64,000 bases of DNA from Ulota crispa (lineage: Eukaryota > Streptophyta > Bryopsida > Orthotrichales > Orthotrichaceae), in contig OY987246.1 of assembly GCA_963920765.1 (NCBI GenBank), forward strand, positions 21,285,428 to 21,349,427, read 5' to 3'. Below are positions 21,369 through 32,700 of this stretch, in pieces (the stretch's first letter is position 1; each line of letters starts with the position of its first letter). Made by a program: the position numbers and the translations under genes. Below the pieces are notes generated by a model. That model saw nothing but the letters and a program-made list of their open reading frames with translations, searched no databases and was not told the origin of the DNA.

Positions 21369-24300
21369 ATGGTAAATTTTCTGACCTTCTCTGTCGCGTT
21401 GAGTTGCTTGTCGAGGTTGGACGCTCTTGTAAAGTCGACATTGTACTTTTGTGTGGAATTCAAAAGAGGTCGATTGAAAGTGTTGCAAAAGCGAAGTGTT
21501 ACTGTTACGCCTGATTTTAAGAAATTGTTGCGACTGTGCAGTCAGTGACATTGCATACGAACGTTGGGGAGATCAAGTGTGAGATTTTCTGCGACGAAGT
21601 TCCAAAAAGTGCTGAGGTACTTACAATCCTTCATTTGTGTACACTTCGGGTATATTGCGGTATTGACAACGAGCGTAGTTTTTTTGATAAACCCTAAAGA
21701 TATTACGATACTCTCCCTGCATCGATTTTTTCTCATATTAGGGTTTACTCTATACATTGCAACGTGGATGCTCAGGAAGTGCTTGTTGCGGACTCCTGTG
21801 AACGGTTGCTTGGATTCTTAGTAGAAAATTACTCTTGCCCTAAAAATATTACGCTACTCTCCCTGCCTTGATTTTTTCTCATATTAGGGTTTATTGCTTG
21901 CAACCTGGATGCTCAGGAAGTGCTTGTTGCGCAATCTTGTGAACGGTTGCTTGGATTCTTAGTAGAAATACTCTTGTCCTGAAGATATCACGCTGGTCTC
22001 CCTGCATCGATTGGGTTTACTCTATATGTTGCAACCTGGATGCTCAGGAAGTGCTTTTTTCCGTAATCATATGAGCGATTGCTTGAATTCTTAGTATAAG
22101 TATTCTTGCCCTAAAGATATTTTGATACTTCTCCCTGCATCCATTTTTTCTCATATTAGGATTTACCCTGTACGTTGCATTCTGGATGCTTAGGAAGTGC
22201 CTTTTACCGCAATCCTGTGAGCGATGGCTTGGATTCTTAGTAGAATTACTCTTACATGTGCAGAACTTCCTTGCGCTCTGTGCGAGTGGATATTACGATG
22301 GCACGATCTTTCACAGGAATATCAAGGGGTTTATGATTCAAGGCGGAGATCCCACAGGCACCGGGCGAGGTGGCACCAGTATATGGGGGCGCAAGTTCAA
22401 TGACGAAATCCGGGAGTCCTTGAAAGTAAGTCTGTTACTACACTTGTAATTCTCTGAAAAATCTTAGCAATCCATGAGAAAGACGAGGTTAGGGCATGAA
22501 AATGTGCGTCCTCAGCATAATTCCAGTGGTTTAGGGTTTAAGCTTTTATGCAACTTCTGGTTTCTCATATTTTTTGTGCTGCCTTTTGCTGTAGGGTTGC
22601 TAATATAGTTAGAGACACAACCTCATCTATACTGATCCCTGGTAACCATAGCAACTAGTCCTTCAACACACGTCTTTGGACTTATAATTTTACAAGTGTT
22701 GGAAGCAGAATTTATTCCAGGGATAATTTCATGGATATATGGGTACCCCTGAAGTTTGAGATATTTACATAGATACCCCTGCTTTTTCAGAAATTCCACA
22801 AATACCCTTGGACCGTAATGTTTAGGCATTTATTTGTTGTGCTCGTACTTCCTTCATGGCCAATGTTGAAGAAATGAATGTACTGAAACAAAAAAGAAGC
22901 AACTTTCGCACAAAGGAAGAAGGGAAGTGGCATGCACAACCAAACAAACGCCTGAAAATTTTGGTCCAAAGGTATTTGTGTAATTCTGAAAAAGCAGGGG
23001 TATCTATGTAAGTATTGCAAACTTCAGGGGTATCCATGAAATTTTCCCTTCAATTAGCATGTTTTGTAAGCACAACTTATTCAACCGCTGATTTTTGAAT
23101 GGAAATGAGGTTATCTACTGTTGCTTTAGTCTCCTAAAACCTCTGAGTTTGAATACCTTCATTCTACCTTGCCCTGTCAATTAGTAGCATCTGGCAAACT
23201 CTGAAAACCAATGTAGAACGCACCGCGCTTAAGCTACATAACATGTATTTCATTGGCTAAAACATTTGCATATGAAATTCGTCCTCTGTGATTAAAACCT
23301 GATTTTAATAGAATACTCATTCTTGTACTTATGTCAAAAGATGCTTAAAGAGACACAAGTATTATCATGTTTCTGAACATTTCTTACAGACAATGAATGG
23401 GATTAGTCTTGCAGTTTCTAGCAGGAACCGTGAGTTTGCAAGCTGCTTATTTCTATCTGAATTTATGCAAGGTGTTTTAATAGTTTCTGGTTTTGATTTT
23501 GGTTGCAGCATAATGCAAGAGGTGTATTGTCCATGGCCAACAGTGGGCCAAACACGAATGGGAGCCAGTTCTTTATGACATACGGCAAGCAACCTCACCT
23601 CAATGGCCTCTACACAATTTTCGGCCGTGTGATTCACGGACATGAAGTTCTCAACGTTATGGAAAAGGTATGAGTACTAAGAACCATCATATATACATAC
23701 TCGAACACAATTAGTATAGAAAATTGTAGGGCACTATTGGCCTCCAAATTCTCTCTTCTCATATTTGTTTAAACCCAAAATCCCCGAGGTAAAACACAGA
23801 AGTACACTTTGGAAGCTGCATCTCCCACTATAGAAACTATAAATACATATTTATAGGAAATTGCTAAAGCCATACCCAAAATTGCTAACACCACACCCCA
23901 AGGTGTGCTTTGAGCATGAAATTTGAGAATTCCCTGCTGACTTTTTTGATTTGGATCATAAGATTTGTTTCACCTCTATCATTCTAAGGCTATATTCAAA
24001 AAAATTGGAGGTGCTTGAATTTGAAACTGAAAATACAGGACTTTTGAATTACTTAAAGCAAAAATACATTAAAAAAATAGCAATGGTGCAATAAAAGTTC
24101 AACAGAAATATGTGTTTGTTCTTCTTTCTTTCAAGGAAGTGGTAATGCCGCAATTGAATGAATGATGGACCACTTGAATAAAAAAGAAGTAGCATTGAAT
24201 TCTCTAATCACATGCTCACGTAGGTGTGGTGTTAGCAATTTTGGGTGTGGCTTTAGCAATTCCCTATTTATATTATTCAAATTCGTACGGTGCAAATTCT

Positions 24301-24589
24301 TGTTTCTGTATCGATATTCTTCTGTTACCTTTCTTGAAATCTCCGTAACTGCTTGTGTGCTTTCCAGTTATAGAATGTGAAAGCTACCACTTTTGGCCAT
24401 TCAGGGTTTAAAGATTTGAGAGCTCTTTGTGAGCGTGCATTTACCTGAAATAACTGTCATATTTTTCTGTTGTTCCCCACTGATGTTGGGGTTTTTGTTT
24501 TGCAGACACCGATAGGACCAGGTGATCGGCCTCTTGCAGAAATTCGTCTCAATCGGGTCACAATGCATGCTAATCCTTTAGCTGGGTAG
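21369..24589 (+). CDS. CYP18-1: cyclophilin peptidyl-prolyl isomerase, PPIL3 / CYP18-1 type
   Basis: A 160-aa single-domain cyclophilin whose relatives (PPIL3) are associated with the spliceosome. Exons: 21369-21371 (only the ATG), 21542-21616, 22264-22425, 23509-23667, 24506-24589; total 483 nt. The start is inferred: caccATG followed directly by GTAAAT gives a good donor, and the next exon opens with TCA GTG ACA, so the protein begins [17 protein letters not shown] as in the plant family. Catalytic-region motifs are [14 protein letters not shown] (active-site Arg), GSQFFMTYG and [10 protein letters not shown]; the tryptophan of cyclosporin-binding members is absent, as usual in this subfamily. 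The C-terminus is ANPLAG. It shares a divergent promoter with HISN7. Introns hold a Mutator-like MITE, a hAT-like MITE and a tandem array. Confidence 0.95.
21690..22255 (+). repeat. tandem array of ~100-165-bp units in cyclophilin intron 2
   Basis: Four to five diverged copies, each containing ttctcatattagggtttac, ggatgctcaggaagtgc and ggttgcttggattcttagta. It lies wholly within the intron between exons 21542-21616 and 22264-22425. Confidence 0.75.
22720..23048. mobile_element. Mutator-like long-TIR MITE, copy G2 (329 bp), cyclophilin intron
   Basis: Arms start GGGATAATTTCATGG and, inverted, GGGAAAATTTCATGG and continue through ACCCCTGAAGTTTG and CCTGCTTTTTCAGAA. No clear 9-bp target duplication at this copy, unlike the other four. 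Confidence 0.85.
23856..24264. mobile_element. hAT-like MITE (409 bp) with perfect 8-bp target duplication, cyclophilin intron
   Basis: TIRs of ~40 bp (GGGAATTGCTAAAGCCACAC..). Flanked by tatttata on both sides (23848-23855 and 24265-24272). It is the uninterrupted inverted copy of the element at 10098-11417 and carries the intact TTAA at 24053-24056 where the other copy has a 900-bp insert. Confidence 0.85.
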
Positions 24590-24917
24590 TAGCAACAGTG
24601 TTTGCATTGCACCCTTCGGTAGTTTTGGAACTTTTTGATAGCTTAGCTTTTGGATTGTCGACAACTTTTTGTAAGAAACTGGGTCTCTGTAGGTTTGTTA
24701 GCTTAGTATCAACTCCGAACTTGTAACATTTGCAACTTACGCTGCTCTTGAGATTTGAAGTTGATCAAGAACTGTAGCTCAGAGGGTTGATTGCCACCCG
24801 TGCTCTGTTGGAACAGTAGGAACTGCTCATTATGACAACCATGAGTATAAGCAGCATTCTCAAACATTACACTGATATACATTGAAATCCATTTCACAAT
24901 GTCATTGAGATTATCAG

Positions 24918-25338
24918 TAAGGTAGGCGCACCCATAAGCGTGGAAATAAGGGTTTTGGAGTAGGTAAAACAATTGACTACCTTTGAAAAAAATACTGTAA
25001 GTTACGAAGTGGAAACCAAAAATATTGGCATCAATTTCAAGGTTCCAACTACGAGCATTTGTTCACAAAGATTTTTCAAAGTCCAAAATCACTGAAATTG
25101 TAGGAACCATGTGTAAGAGATGTTAATCACAAGGCTTGTTGGTTCTTAAATAGTGAGATGGGTACTCCAAACCTCATGCTAGTTACCCACAACCATCACT
25201 TCATTACCCATAACCATCACTTCATTACCCATAACCATCACTCAGCCACCCACAACCATTTGTTTTGTTATTGATTAGCTCTGCCATTGTTAGGTGACGG
25301 GCATGGGGACGCAACGCTTATGGATGTTGCTACCATAA
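24918..25338 (+). mobile_element. TAAGGTAG-type MITE, copy D2 (~421 bp)
   Basis: Left TAAGGTAGGCGCACCCATAA, right ..ACGCTTATGGATGTTGCTACC. Contains an extra ~21-bp internal duplication (ttcattacccataaccatca). Closest relative is the inverted copy at 28568-28965. Confidence 0.85.
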
Positions 25339-25374
25339 CTCACAATCTGCTATTTACATAAAAAAGCTTCAGCT

Positions 25375-25792
25375 TAAGGTTGAGGTAGGTAGCTCAAAAA
25401 AGCCACACCTTAAGGGCTGATATGTCTTTTTCATAGGCATTTTGAGACAAGAAGATTTTGTTTTTCTACTTTTAGACAAAGAAATGGATGCCAAATGTAT
25501 CACAATTGTATTTTTGTTTTTTGAAGCATTATTGAATTGTTGATGAATACTCAAAAAAAAATTGTAGTAGGCACATTTGCACATATTTGTGATTCTAGGT
25601 CTCCCATAAACCATTCTCTGCAACTTGTAAAGAGATGAGGTGAACCTAGAATTATGAGTGAGTCTTGCAATAGAATACACATTTTCTTTTATGACTAAAG
25701 AGGGTTCATTCAAGGACCACCTCATATCCGTTCCTAAAGTACATATAAGACGCTTTATAAGAGAAGGGATGCAATTGGAGCTACCTACCTTA
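25375..25792. mobile_element. TAAGGTAG-type MITE, family E, short copy (~418 bp)
   Basis: Ends TAAGGTTGAGGTAGGTAGCTC and, inverted, TAAGGTAGGTAGCTCC. The interior is shared with 40333-40718 and with 47945-49241: ttgttgatgaat, gtctcccataaa, aaagagatgaggtgaa, tcttgcaatagaatacac. It lies ~40 bp after D2. Confidence 0.75.
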
Positions 25793-26416
25793 TTCATTAG
25801 TCCATTAGTTATACTCATGATTCTGCTAAGTTATGAATGGCTGTGCTGTGAACTATTCCACATTCCAGATATACTATAGAAAATTAAAAATGCCTAATCC
25901 GCAAGTTTCATCTTGACTAGTAAATAAAAGGGTAACCTTGATCTCATTTCGTCTAGAAAGTATACCAAAATTTGCATGATTGTGCACGTGCAACTAAGCT
26001 CTAAGTAGCAAAGCGCTACATTAAATACTTAAAGCGCTGGTGAGCGTTTGAATGCTGCAAACAATCCTGCATGCTTTTTGTCTTTGTTTCTCCTGGTCCC
26101 ACCTTCTGCATCTCGATTCACCTGCTTTACTCAGCCACAAACTATCTCATGTTATTATGAAAACATGGTACGAACTACGCTCAGCTTTTGCAACTTTGTA
26201 CAAACTCATCACAAAAAACATCATATCCATCTAAATAATAAAATAATATCAATGTACTGCAAACTATTTCAGACAAGTCTGGAACTTCAAAACCGCATTG
26301 ACAAAATTTTAGTTACTCAAGTGAATTTTTGTATTCTTTATCAGATCTATTTATTGAAGCACTACATGTTTATTTCATGGTTGTTACTTCAAGTGAGTTT
26401 AGGTCAAAGGACTAGA

Positions 26417-26565
26417 ACATCATATTAAGTAAATTGGGATAAAATGCAATTTTGGGACTTTTGGATTTTGTGGTTTTTAAAGTGCATTCACTGAATCTTC
26501 TTCGAAAACACAAAACTCAAAAATCCCAAAATTGAATTTTATCCCAATTTACTTGATATGGTGTT
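26417..26565. mobile_element. 149-bp palindromic MITE (family C) with AATTGGG-type ends
   Basis: TIR of ~45 bp: ACATCATATTAAGTAAATTG and inverted ACACCATATCAAGTAAATTG, then GGATAAAATkCAATTTTGGGA. It shares its outermost ~22 bp with families A and B in the kinase and ObgC introns. Just downstream of the kinase gene. Confidence 0.8.
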
Positions 26566-26797
26566 TTGAAGACGCAACTAGGCATTCTGCCTCTGGAGCA
26601 GACAACATGGTTGTCCATGCTAGAATTAGGATACATATTTTAGGGCACTGGCATTAGGGTACATATTTCAGGGAAGGGTGCAGGATTTGTTGCAATTGTG
26701 CCCTAGCTTAAAAAAACCACTCAAAAACAGCAATTGTGCTGCGTCTTGACTCTTTGCTGCAGGTGATTTAGGGTTGGTCCAATGCGACAACCATTGT

Positions 26798-29700
26798 TTA
26801 CTTGAACGTCACAGTCTTGGCATTCTGAGGCTTGCCATTGTAACTAGTTAACATGACAGTCTGAAATCTAAACCAGTTCCTAGTTTTTAGGAAATGGAAA
26901 CAATGAACTTGCGAACGTAACCTCAGATGTATAGTTACCTGGTTCAGGACCTCCTCAAGTAAGCCAGTTATTTGTGAGAAATCAGGCCGCTCCGAAGGGT
27001 CCGTGTTCCAACAGCGTTGCAGTAGCTCATTCAACGTACGATCGACATTCTCAGGAACGGTTGGTCTTAAACCCTGAAAGCACCCCAGAATATTACCATT
27101 GTCAAGTCCACAGCTTTATTACAACATTGGAAAGAGTCTTGAACCAGAAGTTTCAACACCATATCAGGTAAATTGGGAAAAACGGAGGGTCCATTCTGTA
27201 CTACACCTTAATCTTACATACAGTAAATGTAGGCATAGCTATAGCTCAAAGTTATAAGTACTTGAAATTCTTGGAGGTAATCACTGAGACTTCACTATTG
27301 TTCAAGCGCTTAATTTTTTTTAATATACTGAAGTGTACATGATGGCAGAAATAGTTAAAGTCCCAAAATGTACTGTTTTTCCCAATTTACCTAATATTAG
27401 CAAATTGTTAAACAACTACCAAGGCGAACTGTCTGAGGAAACGAAAACCAGGATGAGTACCTTGTTGACAACACCAACGGCAGCTTGAAGAGGAGTAAGG
27501 TCTTCGTAAGGAACCTGGATTAAAATTTGGGAGACAAAAGGTGCAATTAGTTCTCACCATAAACTTAACCACTCAAAACTGTACTTGAATGCTAGTAAAA
27601 CTATTTGTTCTACTAGCATCGTAACTGAAGCTCAAATCAACAATACGAGATTTAGATCAAGTTGGATTCCCATGATTTTCTCTCCCCATTCTTGACCGCT
27701 CATTCGAACAAGACAGACCACAAGTTCGAGTTAACCCCTACTGAAACTTGTTGAAAAAACATCATTGAAATGTTTATTCAACTTCTCTAATATTTGAAAA
27801 TCACTACTGTTTTGTAGCCGACTGGGCAAATCATCATTTCTTTTTGCCCCAAATCACAACCAGGCCATGGATGTTGTCATATTGGACAGGGTCCTATTTA
27901 TCAAATGTCTTATGATGTACATATGAAGTGCATTTATAGCATTATACGTGTCCATAGATATGTACCATTTCATCCTTCTCACGTACATCATGAGACGATG
28001 AATAGAAAAACAGCAACCTTGAACCAGGCAGATCCAGCGATATTTTAAACTGGCTAAATTTTGCAGGACTGCTACAAAAAATTTATACAGCTAAAAAAAC
28101 ATGTGAACTTTACAGTGCTAAATTTGGAACTTTTTAGCTTTTTAGCAGTGTTAAAAGTGAAAAACATATTTAGGATCACTGGGCAGGTCTAAGCATCCAA
28201 CAGATATCAGATCATTCACCAGTGTAAAGGTGTTAGGTACGCGTTATCCTCACTACTTAATAGACATTAGCACTAATCTTTTATCAAGGACCAATATTGT
28301 ATTTGTTCTCAACGAAGATACCAGCACAAACACATCCAATAATGATGACAGTCTTTCAACAAGATGTTTGTTCTTGCAGGCTAATATGTTTAAAGAGCCA
28401 TTAAAACTTCGCGTTATTTAATGCTTACCAAATGCCATGGACCTCGGCCATTACCTGTCCAGTCAGCAGCTCCCAAAGTACAATACCGAAGCTGAAAACA
28501 TCTGCTTTACTATCATACGGTTTGTGCTCGATCACCTGGTGTGTTCAAACAACATCAAGACTAGCCATAAGGAGCAGCATCCACAAGCGTTGCGTCCCCA
28601 TGCCCGTCACTTGACATTGGTAGGGCTAATCAATAACAAAACAAATGGTTGTGGGTGGCTGAGTGATGGTTATGGGTAATAAAGTGATGGTTGTGGGTGA
28701 CTAGCATGAGGTTTGGAGTACCCATCTCAATATTGAAGAACGAACAAGCCTTGTGATTAGCATCTCTTACACATGGTTCCTACAATTTCAGTGATTTTGG
28801 ATTTTGAAAAATCTTTGTGAACAAATGCTCGTAGTTGGAACCTTGAAATTGATGCCAATGTTTTTGGTTTCCATTTCCTAACTTACATTATTTTGTTCAA
28901 AGTTAGGCAATTGTTTTACCTACTCCAAAACCCTTATTTCCACGCTTATGGGTGCACCTACCTTAAATCATATCCAACTCGTCAACCTGCCAATGAGATT
29001 TGCAGCCAAAACTTTTGAAATTGCTTACGAGGTACTCCGTAATAGTAAAGTACAGTGCTTAATGAAGTATATTTTCATGTTGACCATCCAAGTCATTCCT
29101 TACCTCAGGAGCCATCCACCGGTACGTGCCAGTCTCTGCGGTCATGATACCAGACTGGGCTTGCACTCTCGCTACCCCAAAATCAGCCACCTTGACCACC
29201 TGATGTAACATACAATGTGTACATATAAAAAGAGGTTTCTGAGAGTAGATTCATAAGTGTTCTGCTTCAAGAGCTGTATTTCTTCAAGAAATTAGGTGCA
29301 ACAAAAATGCTACATGATATTTCTCAAACTTTCAATGAATGAGAAACTGTTTTCAGACAATTATAGGTTTAAGACTTGGGTTTTAGGTCCAAATATGTAA
29401 TCATGGTTCATTGGTTGTCATATTGGTTGAGTACTTAGGTCTTGGGAGTTCATGTACATGAAAAGTTCATTATGTAAATAAAACTTACATATGTGAAGTT
29501 GTGAACACATTCAATGTCTTTAGATGTCTAATGTCACAATGTGACATTTTTGTTATAATGAGAGAATGGGGACCACTCAAAATAAATATGTTAGATTTTG
29601 ACCAAAATCACCAATTTTCATTCAAATGAGAGTTTTTTGCTCAAAATTGAGCTGCATTGACTTAAAACTTTTCAATTTTATGCCAAACTTGAAAGGTTTT

Positions 29701-32700
29701 ATGTCAATTCAGCTTGATTTGAGCTGAATTGACCTAAAACTTTCTGTCAAAATGACTTTTTTTTTTTTGAATTTCAGATATTTTACCTCTCATTTCACTG
29801 GAATACTCTCATTACAATGAATATGGTGTTGACATGTAATTGTCAAGTTAGGAATAGGTATGTAAGATAAATATCTTGGTGCAAAGCCATTGTTGTAACA
29901 ACCTACAAAAAGAAAGAAAGAAAGGTTGAGACACTAGCTTTGTGGTGTTTGTAGGTGCTGCATGTTTTCTCAGCATGGAGTTTGCATTTAGGGAAACGGC
30001 TCTTATTGGATCTTCTAGAGCTAAAATATACACATCTAGCACAAGGAATGTAAACATAGGATCACCATGCGAGAGCACGGACTTAAGATCAGGTGACCTT
30101 ATTAGGGTGTGTATTTAAGGTTTGGGCAAAATGTCCTTGCCTAAACAATGTCCAATCTTGCCCTAGCGTCTTTGTCTAAATGCAAAGTTGACACTCCAAA
30201 TATTATATTCTTGCCACAATCATACACTTGTGCCCCTACACATGAGTCTGCACCCTAATTCCATATTGACAGCCATGTGTATAAGTAGGCAAATTTTGCT
30301 AATCAAGGTAAGTCCACATCTACGTCTTTTTTTATTGTTTTTAAAATTAGTTATGAATTGACTACATTGGTCGCTCGGTTTAATGTGACAACTATGATAG
30401 GATAGATACCTCTCACTAAAAGTTAGGCAGCAAGTATGCGGAAGAGACAATGAAAAGAGAAAATTTTGAAGAACACATAATTCAGTCAGGTCGGGAGTTG
30501 TCGGTTGCAATATTTACCTCGTTGTCATCCATCAGCAGGTTTGCAGCTTTGAGGTCACGATGGATGATTTGGTTTTGATGGAGGTAGTCCATGCCCTTGG
30601 ACACATCAATGGCCACCCGAAGTAGCATTGGCATCTTCAAAGCTGCCTTTTGCTGATGCAAGTAGTCATACACGCTCCCACCCGACATGTACTCTGCATC
30701 CAACCATGCATGCATGCATTCACCAAACTACTCTGTCACTAAGATTTGACTCATTTTTGTCAAGTCTTTTTACTCTTTTCTTGATTTACGTGAAATGCAA
30801 GAATGACAATTGAATATACTATACCAAAGCCAGAACTTTAATTGAAGCGGTTTTCCACTTTTGTGCCTTAATAAAGTGCTTAAGCTTGCATCATAGTGGA
30901 ATACAGTCCATACACCAATGTACTCACATGGAAGAGCAATTAATTTGAAAGATATATACACCTGTGACAATGCAGAAATTGGGGGGCTTTGTGCAAGCGC
31001 CAATGAACTGCACAATATTCTTGTGCCTCACTTTCCTGTAGAATTTCACACATGGCTTCAGCTCAACCTGCTATTTGCAGAAATGCACAGGGCACTGTTT
31101 ACACAACAAGTTTAACTAGTTACTAACTATTTATAAAACTATGGATTTTTACTGGCTATTTATGTAACTACGGATTCTTTAATGACTTTAAACATTGGAT
31201 GGTTTTCAGTATTTCGCATGTATTCTTTGCAAATTTTTGCACCTTTTTGATTTGAACATATCTCCCCATGATTTGCAAACCAATGCAGTTTCTTTGGTAA
31301 TTACTTATGGACTTTGAAGTTTGACTAGTCCATATTTGTTTAGTTGAATGTGGCATTTACACCATTCTAATTAATCGAGGCAGATCAAGTCATGCTAGAG
31401 TTGTGCAGAAGGATTGTTATTCATGGCAATTTGAATTGTTACAAAAAGTTGTGAATTGAGAAATGATGAAATGATGTACAATACCGCATGACGAACAATT
31501 CTTGTAGAAATTCGAGCTTCAAGCAGTCGTTCATACGCTCTGCTTTAAGAACTTTGATGGCCACATCCTGTCCACAGTAGCTACCTAAATATCTGTATGC
31601 AAGAAAATTATTATAACTCGTCAGTGCATTAAATCACCAAGCAAAGTTGTAAATGTATTTATCACGCAAGCATAGAAAGCCCCGGCATTTGCACATTCTA
31701 CTCTTACAAAAGCATTCAACTTAAACCCAAACTTAAACTTTTTAGTTACATTCTTTCTTAACACAACTGGGATCCCTTCAATAATCTGACACACACGGGG
31801 AAGCATATAAGAGAAACAACATATTCTAAGATTTTTGCCAAAGCATCTAACCATTGAAGCTAAAATGGCAAACCTAGAACTGACTAAATTACAACACTTT
31901 CACCTCTGCATTATTTTTAGCAAGGGAGATGCAGTTCAAGAGTAGCAAAGATTGTTATATTAGTCAGTGTTTTTCTAGAAGAAACAGGTCAGCTTGTACG
32001 AAGACTATTTTCATACAAATATCTTCATTTTTTGTGAATGAGATTGTAGAGCAGGAGGAAGTAACACCATACTCATTAAATTGGGAAAATCAGATTCCCA
32101 AGTTGTACCTTAATGGTTGGTTTAAGTTGGTCAACTTAATCCAAAAATGTTACAAAATTCCCAATTTAGTGATTATGGTGTTAGGTTCTTACAAGTCTCC
32201 AGAAGAGCCAGCAGTCACCTTTCGGACAAACTTCAATTGGTTGCTGTCAATTTCCCAGTCATCTGAGCCACTGCCAACTGCTATTGGTCTCCGCTCACTG
32301 TCACTAAGTTCAGGGGAATGCTCCGGAGCTGCTGCCTCTGGTCCGCTCACTACTGTCTCCTAAACATCAATATCAGTATTGCACTTACTTAGAAATCCAG
32401 GAGCTAAACTTTAAACTTCCATGTGACCTGTCAGATCACCAAATGTGCTTTGCGCAATAATCAATGTGTTATGATCCCATTTTCAGAAAATTTGATCAGT
32501 TTTCCTGATCTTTTTGGCTATGGAGTTAGCAAAGTCTTCTACGATGTTAACCATTCGGATTTAAAAGAAGACAAACCTTAATAACACACAAATAATCAGT
32601 TTCTGAGAATGTTAATTTCTTGAGGATGAAGCTGAATGTCTAAAATATATCTTGCAAGCGTTTGGACGTTTTCAGTCTTTCAGGGTTAACTATGTAAGGT

